Assembly: GCF_032854445.1 (NCBI RefSeq)
Contig: NC_088302.1
Location: 10,351,338 to 10,415,337 of the forward strand
Origin: Liolophura sinensis
Taxonomy: Eukaryota > Mollusca > Polyplacophora > Chitonida > Chitonidae
DNA: 64,000 nt
Reading direction: 5' to 3'
Part shown: piece after piece, positions 24,177 through 37,860 of the stretch
Position numbering within the stretch: the stretch's first letter is position 1
Layout: every line of letters begins with the position of its first letter
Made by a program: the position numbers and the translations under genes
The notes under the pieces: generated by a model
Database searches by the model: none
The model's input: only the letters and a program-made list of their open reading frames with translations
What the model was told of the DNA's origin: nothing

Positions 24177-25022
24177 GTTGACACTCAATATCTCCGAAGC
24201 CCTCTTACGTCAGCTTCTAAAAATTTACACACTCAAAAGCCATTATGTCTTAAGTATACAGGCCAGATTTCAATTTCATCCTTTAAGATTTTTGTTCATG
24301 GGACCAAAATCAAAATAGAGTCAAAACGCATGTTCCAGACATTTCAAAATGATGTTCTATCTTGTTTTACTTGAAAAGGTGATCAACTGGTCCTCCATCT
24401 TCTTGGTAGACGTCGCGCAAACGTTTTTTCCATGAACTGATTGAGCCCCCAATCTCCTTAAGAGTAATTTTTTCCAGCAGTCCTTGATGCGTGTCACACG
24501 TGTGCTCTACTCATGACACCTGACAGGTGATGCAACGCGGGTCACCGCAACGTGCGTTTTTATAGGCTATGTTTTCATTTTAACCCTGTGTACTGACTAC
24601 TCAAGCTATGACCTTGAAAATTAGTCAATATATAAACAAAATTATGTCATTTGAATGTCTAAAGATTTGAACAAAGGATAATGGAGAATGTAGCATCACA
24701 GTATGGCCAATTTTTTTATGCACATCCGAGATATGTACACATGCCTAATGACTCCTCTTCGTAAATTCCCAAACATTCATTCATTCAGCCATATTGCACC
24801 TTCACAGTGTCAATGGTATTGTTTCGCTTTGATGCAGTAGGGCCCCAGACTAAATTAATCAATGCAGGTAATTCGATCATGTTACATGTTAGTCTTAACT
24901 TGGACATCGAGTGAAATCTATAAGTACATATTTCCAGTCACATGTTGTAGAAATCCAAGTGTGATCGTGTGATCTCCAGTCTGCGGTGCACACTTTAGAA
25001 GGATGCTCTGACTCGTTGCCCC

Positions 25023-25156
25023 AGCTCTTGCTCTAGCAGTTCATTGGTGGGTACCTGCTACATGTGCGTGAGTTGAACTCTGAATGATGAGCTCTGGCTG
25101 TAGCAGTTCATTGGTGGGTACCTGCTACATGTGCGTGAGTTGAACTCTGAATGATG
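25023..25156 (+). repeat. Perfect-phase tandem duplication, 67-bp unit
   Basis: Two adjacent 67-base units start at 25023 and 25090 and end 'ctctgaatgatg'. They differ only at a couple of bases near the start (cttgctcta / ctggctgta). This indicates a recent duplication. Confidence 0.9.
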
Positions 25157-25388
25157 ACAGATAATCTGCTGTATGGAAACAGTATGTGTGAATGGATAGA
25201 TTTGGGATCTGTTCCCTTCTTCCCAGTTTAGCTTTCAGAAATACAGATAAGTTCTCTTCCATTCATTAACCTGGAACTCCCGAGTTTTTCCCGAGTTTTC
25301 TGACCTCAGAATGTGAAAGCTGTACGCTCAAAAACACGTTTCCTTTAATCCGAAATTATATTCTGAGCTCATTTCACCTAGTTACCGG

Positions 25389-25596
25389 TTAATTTCAACA
25401 GAAAGTCTGTTGTCTGAGTGATGCTAGAATGCATTTAGTATTATAACATCACAATATTTAACATAATATCCTGTTGGTCTAAAACAGTCTTTATCTTACG
25501 TTAATAGAATATGTGTTATATTTAACAGAATAATATGCTGGACTAACAGAATACATTCTTGCATCACTCAAACAACAGACTTTCTGTTAAATTTAA
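25389..25596. mobile_element. Palindromic MITE-like element, family A, 208 bp
   Basis: The left arm 'ttaatttcaacagaaagtct' continuing 'gttgtctgagtgatgctaga' is mirrored by the right arm ending 'aacagactttctgttaaatt'. Arms of about 45 bases flank an AT-rich centre ('gttaatagaatatgtgttat'). A second copy sits at 43121-43319. Confidence 0.8.
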
Positions 25597-28500
25597 GAGA
25601 TTATATATTTCCAGAACCATAATGAAGACAATAACTAGAAACATATGTGAGGTACAATCTGAGAACAGCGCAGGTGACAGGAATTCCAGGTTAGTGAATG
25701 TAATGCTTCAGAGTGGTTAATGTGGAAGCTAAGAAAGGAACATGGTCAACTGGTCACAGAGCTAATGCAAGCGGCGCCCTTGCTGCGGCGCTTGCATATT
25801 TTCCCAGTATGTTAACATTCTAGGGTCACATTCTTCGATGGTTTGTGCTGAGCATTGTCTTGATTTATGTTCTTGTTCTAGTCCTGCACGTTTAATAAAT
25901 CTGTGCACTAGCGTTTCTTCCACCGAAAAAGGCCTCGCGGCGCCTGGGATATAATTAGGGAATCAATATATTTATCCGAAAAAATTAAGTTTAATTCGTT
26001 ACTCGGCTGTAACTTTGAATAATTCCAGCTGCCGGCATCGAATTGAAAACATTGCTCTCCACATGGGTTTCTTATTGTCGCCATCGTTAACACATACAAT
26101 TGAAATTAATTTGATATTCTGGCTCTCATCATGTCTTTTATATGTCATTCCAGATGTCATCGGTTTATTGTGAATTAATTATAATGAAGATTTTCTATCC
26201 GCCAGTGCCATGAAAAGCCTTTCATTCTCTATAAAGAACCCGATCGCAGCAGTTTGATTACAGCTTGTCCAGCGTTGTATTATTCACTTCCATCCTGTGA
26301 TAAAAAAATTCTTTGAAATAAAATTATACGGCGTGATTGTGAGGATTAGCAGACTGGTCTATTGAATTGCTTGTCTCAAATCTGCTTAGAGTCTGATTGG
26401 TAACATCGATCTGTCCTTGTATTGATACCGAGTTCGCTCTAGTCTACCTTATTGGTATGTATCACTGAAGACTGGAAATAATGAGTTAATTTTCTAGAGA
26501 CCTTTGCCTGTCAACTCTGAAGACCATTGTCAGTCTATCTAAAAAGCTTAAGGCACTCTTTAGTGGAACACGGAAGGATATAAGTTCTTTACCACAAGTA
26601 CATGCATTTTTGTAAAGAAAGAACTTCTTCCAGAAATACATTCTTTTAAATGCGTCTCAAATAATAAGATGAATACGATGGAAAAGTGGCTACAGAAATT
26701 CGACAGACATGTTAACAAGATAAATTCAATTGAGCTAATCAAACGAAATATACTGAAGTGCTCCGCTGACCGTTTTGACAGTAATGTATGAAGTAAGGTG
26801 TCGTTCAGTTTCAGTCCATTTACTTAAGCAAAAGTCGTTAAGGAATGGCTTGCCAACCTTGCGTTTATACCGGCATCATGTCATGCATGTAGTATTACTC
26901 ATTTTTAGTTTCCTATTTGCTTTAAATTGTTTTCAATTTACCTTTGTGTCGACAAATTTACAATGCTGCCTCACTTAAATGATACATGACGCCCCACGCA
27001 GTCACGGTATATTGACTTAGGGCTTACAAATCTTTGTTCAATTCCTTCTTCAAAGCGAGAATGTGCCGATAATGGCAGTTAGCGGACTTGAAGACCAGTC
27101 CCATGGTAATGGCCTTGTTGGACCGGGTGGAAAACGGGCTAATGCTGACGGGTACCATATCTGCAGACCTGAAAGGTATTCTTCACTTCACATCGCTACG
27201 CCCGCTGCAGTCCTTTTTGCTTGTGATATTTAACAATGTCTGGGTGCATATAGCTGTGTTTACAAAGTAGCCATGCAATTCAAAACCGATGTTCAGCGTC
27301 ATGATAGTGTAATGAGCGACATTTCTTAGCAAAATAAAATGCTAATATTTGGGGGTGAATGTCGTGTATTAATTATAGACCCGACTAATGGAACATGCTG
27401 CATGCAGTTTTTCATTGTAACGAAATGTATGGGTAGATTTTTTATCAGCGATTCAAGATCAAACAATTTGCATGATGTTGTACCCATCCACTGAAGGGGT
27501 TATACTTATCAAAGGGTTGGGATAAAACACACAGCACAACATTAAGCCAGCTGGTATTGGAAATCGCCTAATGCAGATTTCACGGTTGGCACCATTCTTC
27601 AATAACTTGGTTGTGGGAGGATTCATATCCTTTTCAGGACGGCATCCATTTGCGATGTGATTAGAAGATGGGGGAATTTTATCAACAATTTCTGAGTACA
27701 CAGCGAGACACTTTTGTTCTACTCTGAATATTCATTTTCTTTTCATATATTGAGCTCATTTCCTGACAATGGTAACAAACAAAGAGACATATTTCAGTAG
27801 TTAAAACGTTAGCCGACACTTTCTTTTTAGATATTTATGTTCAACGGCAATATTTGAGACGCTTTTATATGAGTGTAGGTGGGTTGTATTTTCTACTGAG
27901 TCAACCTTTACTGTTACTTTGGATTAGTGACACAAAACCCCCACATATTTTAGTAGTTTTAATGGAGAGCGCCATTTTGTTTTTCCGACTTGCCAATAGA
28001 GCTGATCCACTACCTATACGGTTTCGCCGTGTGCCGTATAGAACAGAGTATATTTAATAGTTTTACCACTTGTAAAACTATTAAAAACAACTGCAGCGGC
28101 GACAGGATGAATAAAGGCGCCATAATTGTTAAATAAAGGCGCCACTAACTTTTCTGTATACAAAGTTACTGAGCATGCGACTGCAGGTTTTCTGTCTATG
28201 GCTAATTGCTCGGCGATGGATATCAGCGTTTACAAACACCATAAAAGAAAATACTGGACTACACATTTTCATAGAGAATCAAACTGACAAAGAATAATCT
28301 GCTCTTTTCAATTTGCGCATGAGGCACACCAGGTAATGAGCAATTTCGCAGATTTAAAATGTTGCTATCTGTATTTCTATAACTATAATAAATCATCTTT
28401 GTATTCAAGCAAACGCTGACAGAAATGCTCGCATTAAATAAGTTTTGCTGTTGAATTCTGATATTAAACCTGTTTAAATCATTGCTCTTGGCTAAATATC

Positions 28501-29054
28501 CAAGTATTGAATCCAGCTTGTCGAGAGAGGGTAATAGATTATCCTTGGACGTCACAGAATGGCACCGTCTCCACTCAAGAGGCAGTGAACCATCTAGAAC
28601 CAGCCCGAACTTGCTCTTGGGCAAAGAATTGCCTCAGATCCCGTAGGATTTCACCAATGAGATAACAGATCAATGAAGAGAAAGTGTGAAGAGGATGTTG
28701 ACTTTGCCGTTAGCGTGTGATCGCATCAGACCACCTGCATATCCCCGGCGGATATTCAGCCGTGTGGAAGCGTAGATTAAATGAAGAGGTTTAGACTTAA
28801 GGGAAGTCAGAACAGCGCTGCTTAACGAGCACAGAACACTTGTGATCTGGTTCATAAATAAAAGAAGAGGCTTCATCAACACCTCTTGTGGCGTGTTGAT
28901 TCAAAAGTCGAATTGCATGGCAAATTCAGCGTCTCCGTAACAGAAATATGGTGAGATGAAACTTAAAGGATTTTTGTCGTCAGTTGATATTTGTCCCTGT
29001 TACCCTAACATTTATTCTGTTATTCATTTATTAGATTTTCTGTGGGACAGCTAG

Positions 29055-29128
29055 AGGCAAACGTATACAGTCCACGCATTTCTGTAGGACCGCATTAGGC
29101 AAACGTATACAGTCCACGTATTTCTGTA
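29055..29128 (+). repeat. Short tandem duplication, about 41-bp unit
   Basis: 'aggcaaacgtatacagtcca' followed by 'cg.atttctgta' occurs at 29055 and again at 29096, separated by a short linker. Confidence 0.85.
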
Positions 29129-31929
29129 TTAATCTAATTGTTGTTTAATTCTTACTAAAGAGGTTTTCACTTTACAAGATGGAGGCCAGCTGTATGGATA
29201 GAGGGAACCGGACAGCCCGGACTAAACCATCGACCTGTGACGAGTCACTGACACACTTTCCCATGTGTTCTCGGCGTGTCAGTGACGGGCTTATTGGTGG
29301 GAAACAAGTCGTCTTCAAAGAACTGCGTCCCGATTAACGCCGCCGACGGCTTGTTATTACCATGGCCCCCCGAATAGGGAAAAAGGGCAATCGTGTTTTA
29401 GACATAAGGACATTCTTTACCACGACACCGGTTTCTTTTTTAATTCATCTCAAAAGTTTCTATTTCGTGTATAATCACAGAACCTTGTTGATTTTTTATT
29501 AACCATACTCTGGCGAATATTGATTGCTTCACACCATGTTGTCTCACTTTAAACTTTCAATTACACTATGTCATCGACCTTGCATGGTTGCTCTTCTGAC
29601 GGAAACTGTGTTACAACATGAGTGTGACAGTTTATTTGTTCCTCCATTAGTGCCATTGTGTATGTTCGCTTTCTACTCCAACAGAAGCCATTTCGTGTTC
29701 GCTGGAAGATCCTAACTATCAGTTTCCGCAGGTGGTTGATGCGTTGACACGCCGGCAGTAATGCCTGTACATCCGCGTGCAGAGCATATTGATCTTTCAT
29801 TCAGGGAAGGACATCCTGTCGAAATCCATGGAATCTAAACCGCTTCCCCTGAGGATTGCTGTATTAGATTTTCTGGATGGACTGTCGCTAATGTTTTCAC
29901 AGGAACCCAGCAATTTGCTGCCATCAAGGGAGTAATCCATTTAACTCCTAAAGTCCTGTGAATCGAAAAAACAGCGAGGGAAATCGACTTCCGGCTAAGA
30001 TATCAAGCAAACTGAAAAAAATCTTCACCAGTGTCGTCTTATGGTAATAGACAGTAAACATGACTTGATATAAGATTTGGCAAATAAAATCGAAGACTGA
30101 CACGCAAGCTAACGAACACCATTTGAATGGACTATGGAGATTTTTGTTTCTGCTCGAGGAAGGCATTTACACAAATCCTACATCAAAATGTCTCGCTGAA
30201 AGAAATCACCTTGATGTACTTGAAGAGGAGCTTTAAGACATTTTATATTTTTGCATCCCCGGAAAACTCTTTGGTTAACCATGAATACCACAGGACACAG
30301 AAATGAGATTGTAAGGACCTTACACGAAACGGTGTCGTGATATCTCAAATCTGCTGTCTAGGGTGATGTGTAAATCTGTAGCCTACATTCTATACCGTTT
30401 CAAAATTTCACCCTGGACGCAAGCTAGTTTCTGCTGGACGTTATTGGGATTTGGTTAGCATCATTTAATTTTGTCGAATGTCCCCAGCAAAATTGCCAAT
30501 TACTGGAGCTTGCTACTTTAGCTCAACGCGTTCTGATGTCGCCTCCCTTTCCCTCGGGCATGCTATCCAATTTCCACCGCTCCAGCGTCATTCACGGAAT
30601 TAATTATATTCGGAATAAGGTGTAAGGCACATGATAGCATAGTCATTTACAAACTCATCTCTTCTCTCTTTTTTAGATGTTGCGATGAGTCTCATCGACA
30701 AAGGAGAAAAAATGGTTTATTTGGTATTCATTTTATCAATGTTTGACGTCACAAAACTGTTGTTTACGACTTTAGCATGCTGTATTTGACGGTATGAGTT
30801 TTAACAATTCAACAGATCTTTAGGTTTTTTACTTTTGCAATTCATTTGCAAGAGATCAATCGTGATTTGGGTTTCTCGTACGATGCATAAAAGATGCAAG
30901 GTTTTTGCAATAGTTCCATGTTGACCTTATAGATCTAGCATATAATCCAGATTTAGCATCCAGCATTGTACTCTATAGAACTGTACCCAGCTTGTAACCA
31001 GGTAGGAAGATAACTTAGCAAGAAATCCTGTCCAACCTGTACGTTCAGTTCACCGTTATGCGTGTGTGTATTCATCCATCCCCAAGAGAAAGAATAAAGC
31101 AGGATGTTCAAACGAGGCTCAAAACTCAGTGGAAAGAACTGAATGAGTTATTTTAACACATTTCCGCACTTTAACTTTTCATTATCGTATGTAAACATTC
31201 ACAGGTTATTATCACTTTGTACATTTTTGATCAGAGGCCAGATAACAGGTAAAAGATAAGGTCATTTCACGCATGAGTCCTTTTAAGACTTGAATTTCCA
31301 TAACGATGTGTAAATATCGAAAATGTTATTCAGGTTATTATCTGGCCAAAATGTTCACGTCTCAACGGTCATTATTTATTTACACCGCTTTCCCCGCTCT
31401 CTAATGGATATTGGACTGCGTTTTCAATGGTTCTAATGGCGTGTGAATGGCTACGAACGATGGACTGTGACTAAATAAGGCTTTTACCAACGATGTGCCT
31501 GTAACACATTTCGCGAATCAAGCCTGTTCAGACAGATCCTTCATGCTACAGTTACCCAGACCGGAAGCACGTTCTAACGGATGTAAACTCGGAAAGGTCA
31601 GGCTGTGGTAAAGGCTATTCAGTCTTTTAAGTGGGCTACGGTTGTACCATTGATTATAGCTTTATACACTAGCCTTATTGCTCGCACATTTAATTTGCCA
31701 ATAGTCTAAGTCACCGGAAACATTAACCTTCGATCCGAAAGAGATAACAAGTTGTCTGTTAGTCGACTTCTTCCGATCCCATCTCCTGTCATGTACCCGT
31801 GTTCATGGTTCTAATTCATACAGACGGGAAGGTGTCTCGACTGGAAATTACACATGTGGCTGCCACGGTATCACCACAACACTTTAGGAACCAGAAAACC
31901 TGCTGATACTTGATCGCACGAAAACACAC

Positions 31930-32043
31930 CTGTTTAAGTGTAATATTGCCCCTAACAATATCAGACATCTCCTGTTCGAGCCGTGCATAATTCATTATCG
32001 TCCCTGGCCGATCAAGGCCTAAAAGAAAGTCTTCCATCACCAT
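31930..32043 (-). other. Exon-like minus-strand segment
   Basis: The minus strand reads LDRPGTIMNYARLEQEMSDI and on to TLKQ. On its 3' side is 'aaacag|gtgtgt', a plausible donor. On its 5' side 'ctttcttttag' just upstream of the GLDRP codons is a plausible acceptor, or the frame could start at the ATG at 32043. No family is recognised and no partner exon was found, so this may be an isolated chance fit. Confidence 0.25.
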
Positions 32044-32166
32044 TTATTCTGCTGAGAATAGCGAAGTTTCAAAACAAAGCATACTGGCAGGAACATGGCT
32101 TTCTGTATTTAGCTTCAGCCGTCCTTCACAGGATATTACTGTGTATGTGACGTATGCCTGTTTATA

Positions 32167-32375
32167 TTTAGTGTGACGTCACCTGACGTCAGACGACCAA
32201 ACCTTTGACGCCGTTTTGTAGGGTTTGCCAAGTAGTATTTGTGAACCGAGTATGAAATTTCTGCGTGTTTTGGTTAAGGCCTAATCGCAAGTTAACATTT
32301 TAGTGTGACGTCACCTGATGTTAGACGCCAAATCTTTTGACGCCGTTTTGGAGGACTTGGTAAGTGTTGTTTGTG
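32167..32375 (+). repeat. Direct repeat of about 77 bp (131-bp period) carrying TGACGTCA sites
   Basis: 'tttagtgtgacgtcacctga' starts at 32167 and at 32298, each followed by 'tttgacgccgttttg.ag'. Perfect CRE palindromes TGACGTCA lie at 32174-32181, 32184-32191 and 32306-32313; the fourth expected site is mutated. CRE is the binding site of CREB/ATF factors; function here is inference. Confidence 0.85.
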
Positions 32376-33318
32376 TAATAAATATGTACGATCTGTCTTT
32401 GTAATTTTTGTAAATATAAATGATTGCTTTTTATCCGAATATGATTCATGCTCCCTTTTAGATTGTGAACTTTTAACTGTGAACTGTGAGCCAAGTTCAC
32501 GCACGTACCACCCTATCCAGCACATGCATTCGAAAGACGGGAAAAAGTATGAATGTAACACTGCCGAGAAAGACTAACGCATTATTCACATATCACCCCT
32601 GGGATATATTTCGCAGAAGTTCATTTGTCCCTAGGAGGTGATGAATAAATAACACGACACCACAGAGCAAAGAGATATTTGTTGATGTATTTATTATTAC
32701 AGTTGATCGCATAACGCTTACTCACTCACTCAGAAATTTAAAAAGAATAACCGTTATCACAGGACAATGTGATAAAATAAACTCCGTACAATAAATACAA
32801 TAAATTTAAACGCTTGTAATGTTTTAACAATTCCTCAGTTCATTCAACTGAGGAATATCATGCTGATAGAGGTTAAAAAGTCCTTTGTTGACATTACTTT
32901 ACCGACCACCTGTCTTGTCGTCTTCGTGAGACCAAATGACATTTGTATCCTTTAGAAAAGTTCACAAACGTTGAGCTCCTCGATATTCTTCATCGTTCGT
33001 CTCCTCTAAACAATTTTTGTGAAACTTTTTTCAGGCTAACGTGTTATAGAAAATGTGATCAAAAATAGTTACAATACATCTGACATTTTGATAGATCACA
33101 TGGTGTAATAGGATGAACTTCTTTATCTAGCAACAAAACACTTCGAACGTGAAAGTGTCCTGTTACCATACACTCATATGCCATGGCCTTAATTCACAGT
33201 AACTGGACTTCATTGACCGAGTGCTATAGGCTCTTTCCGAAATACTTAACCGTTCAACTTGAAAAATTGGGACATCATTGAGCGCTTTGTGTGTTTGACA
33301 CAAATAATGGTAGGATTT

Positions 33319-33580
33319 CTTTATTAATTTATTTGATTGATTGGTAATTCACGCCATAATAAATAATATTTCAGTTTTACGACCCAAGTCAGTATTATGG
33401 TGGGAGAGAACTGTGCGGGGAAAACCTATGCAGGTAGATGGCAGGCGTTTGAACGTACGATCGAAAAGGAAGCAATCATGAGGTGGACTTCAACTCACAA
33501 CGACCGTATTAATGGGAGGCACATGGTTCATTATGCTGCGCTAGCGCGCAAACCACTAGGCCACACAGCTCCCTCCCTTC
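33319..33580 (-). mobile_element. V-SINE-like element, inverted, near full length but diverged
   Basis: The plus strand begins 'ttatttgattgattggtaat', then 'cagtattatggtgggaga', 'cggggaaaacc', 'acgtacgatcgaaaaggaag' and 'tggacttcaactcacaacg', and ends with the tRNA-like head as complement ('gcgctagcgcgcaaaccact', 'aggccac'). Confidence 0.8.
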
Positions 33581-33589
33581 CCCAGCAAT

Positions 33590-36500
33590 GGTAGGTGAAT
33601 TATTTAAATGTAACAAGTTGCAAGTCAATTCCGAAAAAAAATTTTGTGATTTTCCAAATTATCAGTATAATTTTAGAATTGTGTGACTTGCACATACAGG
33701 TACAAGTACATTCCTTATCAGTTGAAATCTGACACTGAGATAAATTCTATCCAAGCTTGAAAAGAGAAGATGTACACATGTAGACATTGTAATGTATATC
33801 CATGTATGTTATATAATTTACCCAACCTGACCTCTTCTTGTGCACTAATATGTATTCGAAAGAACGCATGCGGAGCACCAGTGGCAATGAAGTCTTTTGT
33901 AAGTGTCATTTTCAACCAAAATATTTCAACAGATATAAAAACGAAGAACACTTTCACACTTTGGTCAATTTTAAATGTGCATAATCGTCATGGTGAGCAT
34001 TGCCTTTGTGTGGTGATAATTTTGTTACACAACTAAAGTTACTAGTCGAAAGTTGAACACCTTGTAGCTACATTCCCATCCGGATTGGTTTATGACATGC
34101 TTGTGGGCAAGCAGTTTAATCCGTATCGCTGTTGTTGTGGTGACACATCCCAGTAAGACAGGCCACATTAGTGGAGTTATCTCACCTTATACAGACCTTA
34201 TATAAAAGACACAAGGTGACAGACTTGAAAACCGTGCGTATACATGGATTAGGTAATCTTTAAGCATGCATTAGCCGACCATCAGCGAGCTTGCGTGATG
34301 CCAGCAATCAGTCAGCGATTAGACATGACCTTCACATCCATTAGTGACCAAAGTATCTTCTTCAGAAGACGTATTTCTGGATGCGCCATATCCTGTTACA
34401 CTTGATCCAAGACATAATGCTTACGAGAGAATCACTCCGATCGGAGATTCTCTAACGATATCAGGAAGAGTATTTCCACCATCTTCTTTACATCCAAGTA
34501 ATGAATTCGAATATAACAGAGGACATCTGAAACGTGAACACTTCTTGTATTCGGGCGTCATTTTTTTAAGAGCACACCCGCGGAAGCTACGTGTATTTCT
34601 ATACTGTCAGTGTTCAGCAGTCCTGGCCTCAACAGGTCTCAGTTTTAAGTATTCCTAGAAGGAGGAGAGATTTAAACCCTGCCAAGAAGGTTGGATTTGT
34701 GCATCCGATGTATCCCAGCAGATGAGCTCGGACAGTATCATTTTACAGAATGCCTTGTACTTGACAGCTCAGCGTGTGGCCTGAAGATTGCGTGATGAGA
34801 ACAACACCAGCTCAAGGCTTCTTGACATGTTTCCATTACCCATTGGCATTTACTTCTGGGAATACCAGTACGTCATGTGAGGACAAATGGAATTTCACAG
34901 CGGTATCCACATAACGCTTCTGATGTGTTATTCCCCGAACTCTTAAAATACATATCTAGTCACGTAAGGAATGGTTCTTTGTCTCTTTCATCCTGCTGAT
35001 ATTAACCTGTGAAGACATGTGACTGTTAATCCTAGTAGCACGGGAGAAATGCCGGACGACATGGTAGATTGTGTGGAGCTGTACGGCGAGCAGACATGAG
35101 GCGTCAGTCCGGACATGAATACAACGAAAACATCCGCCAAGTCTTTATCACAGAAATACCGAACTGGCTGGTCAATGCAACGAGTCATCTCCGTGAAAAA
35201 TCTGAGAAATAAAACAATATTTTTAATTAGTTTATTTATTTATTTTATTTTTCTTTCATGCCATACCCAAAAATATTTTACTTGTGGCAGTTATAATTTT
35301 ATCGCTGAAATTACCGTCGTAAACCACCGTCCCTTGGAAAGATACTGACGAACCTTCTCACGTGTGACATACAGGTATGCACTCAAACGTTACAGACTAC
35401 TCAAACGGGAACACATGGCCGCTAATTGTTACTGAGGCACCTCAGGGTAATCTACAAATCCCTTGCCAAAGGTCTGGATTAGCGAAAATATTGCTAAGAT
35501 GCGTAAAATGAGAAATACTATGCAATTTGGCGTGATTTATTCTTTCACCATAAGGTTTCGACATGGAGCAAGATGACGTGATATCTATCATATTTTGATA
35601 TTTGGTATTTCGACCAAACACTCATAAAACCCAAGCTTTGTGTTTCTCCTTGACAAAACAACATTACCAAGTACCAGATGTATTGTATGTTTGAAAGTGT
35701 AGAATTCTATTTTCTATTTTTCTATAGTTTTAAAGTAATAAATCCGATGTTATGAAATCTGTTATTTAACGTCGATTTGAATTGATGCAAAACACCGATT
35801 TCAGTCGCAATTTTTTTTTAACATTTAACACAAGCACTCTATGGTTGTTAAACAGTTAACACAATCCACCCATTAAACACTGAACATATGCAGTCTAGCG
35901 TTGTAAAATAATTAGCATATATGCTGTACCGTTAAGAACAGTAAAATAACCTCTCTATCGTTTTCTGAGCATTTAACACAAGCGCTCTACCGCTGTTAAA
36001 TAGTTATTCTTATTGTCTATACCCAGTTTTATAAGAATTCAAGACCTGTATAATACATTTCAAAGTGTATTGTGCACATGCGTTATCGAACTGTTAAGGC
36101 TATGTTTTGCAATATTTCACGCTTTTTTGTTTCGAAAACATTTACAAGTCCTACTCGACGAGCATTGTACTTCCATGTATGTGTAGTGTCTAGCTTTACT
36201 TTAACTTTGAAGAAGAAATGTCGATATATGTAATACTTTAAGTATTTCCGCTGAAGGTGAACTGAGTAAGCACATTTGCATTAAACAAACTTTTCTCAAC
36301 TTACGAGCAAATTTTTTCAACCTCTTCCACTCTGTTGTTATCATCAGTAGGGCGATGATAAAAGTTCTGACTCTTCATAAGCAGGCAGTTCTGAATGGTC
36401 GTGTCTTCTTTCACTAAACAATCTCGGTTTGTGGCGTACACTACAGACAAAAAATAAATGTATTTATTTATTTTCCTTATTTTAATGTGTTGAACACGGT

Positions 36501-37860
36501 ACTCAAAACTTTTTCACTTACATGATGGAGGAGTGATCGGGATAAAATCGGGTTAAAAAAAAAGGCACACATCATGAGATTGTGTGATCAGTTTTGAACA
36601 ACTATCTATCCTGTTTTTTAGCATAATTGACTTAAAATTTTTAATTATTTATTTTGAAGCAAATGGCGCACAATTAATAAACCAACAACCTTTGGCATAT
36701 AACTGGCCATCAGTCCTGCGTGTATGTCACATGTCTAAAGATGTTATTGACTTTATCACATTGGTGGAAGGCAAGTGATGCCCAATGAACTTCTCATGAA
36801 ACCATTATATGTAGGTTATGAACGCTGAATGTCTAGCTATTATTACCACTCACGCCAAGATAACACGTGGAGATAGTTCTGAGATCGGTTAACCATATTT
36901 CCACATTTACCGCTCCGAATCGTTACAGTCACTAACCTGGAAATCCGTCCTGTGTGTGACAAAATCTGACTTTCTGTGATATTTAAGTAATTCTGAATTC
37001 ATATCACCTCAATAGAACAATTACCATAACCCCTCACCTAACACATATATAACCGAAGCTTCCACATACTCCAGAAGAAGTTTCCACATTAGCTGCTAAT
37101 AGTTCCTTCTGTTCATTATTAAAATAAAAATTAATGTTAAGGCTACCAATCTTTTAGCTGTGTTATCTTTTTGGTTTCATTCCAAACGTTCCACGAGTGT
37201 ATCTTTTTCCAGATGATGCCGAGTGCGGTTAGCATAGAAAATGTCTCTTGGCGAAGTCGGGATTTCATCGGACGTAGGGCGACAGATGATTCTATGTTAC
37301 CTATGACATTATGGTTTTTATTATTCAGAAACAACTAGGTGATATTAAGTCAGAATTACTGTAGGACTAAATGAACCATGTTTTTGTTGAATAGAGCTTT
37401 GACATGCTGAGGACAGAACACAGATCAGCGAATGGTTATAGCAGTCAAGCCCGCTATTAACATTATCTTTGGACGAGAGTGTCATTAGTGTTGTGTTAGG
37501 CCAAGTCTGGTGTTAAGCTTTAATCCTGGTGTGACTTTTAATACACCTATGCACAATCGACTGTCAAATCTGAATGTCTAAAAGCCAAACTTGGAAGAAT
37601 GAAACAGATTTCACATCTATATCCGACGTTGAGATTAAAACTAGACTTCATGTGTTCTATCCAATTAAAGCCTGGTGTTCCAGTGAGGCAAGATTGTAAA
37701 TATATCTTGCTTACTAGATAGACATTTCCCTACTATGACCGAAACAATGAAGTATATGACCTTAACCGAGGAGCAAACAAGCCGATCTGAGCAGATTTAG
37801 GTTATTAAACAACGTATATGTCAGCCTCGATGTTAATCTCGGTGTTATCTCTGACCGCAA
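33590..37860. other. Gene-free stretch with weak SINE remnants
   Basis: Two weak, inverted V-SINE-tail-like remnants may lie at about 35229-35370 and 36455-36570 (T-rich start, then 'actcaaaactttttcactta'-type sequence). A loose 50-bp repetition of 'catttaacacaagc.ctcta' occurs at about 35822-36005. No gene supported. Confidence 0.4.
37317..37322 (-). terminator. Candidate polyadenylation signal for the minus-strand gene
   Basis: TTTATT on the plus strand is AATAAA on the minus strand, about 540 bases beyond the TAA stop at 37861-37863. Candidate only. Confidence 0.25.

Larger units (their letters stand above)
25600..33318. other. Gene-poor stretch; no gene established
   Basis: About 7.7 kb without a confident gene. 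Several minus-strand open frames of 60-120 codons (28259-28624, 28670-28882, 29561-29800, 31816-32043) have protein-like composition, but only the last has splice-like borders. Several sub-regions (26100-26300, 29700-29950, 30460-30620) are less AT-rich and free of known repeats, so might be regulatory; this is inference. Confidence 0.35.
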
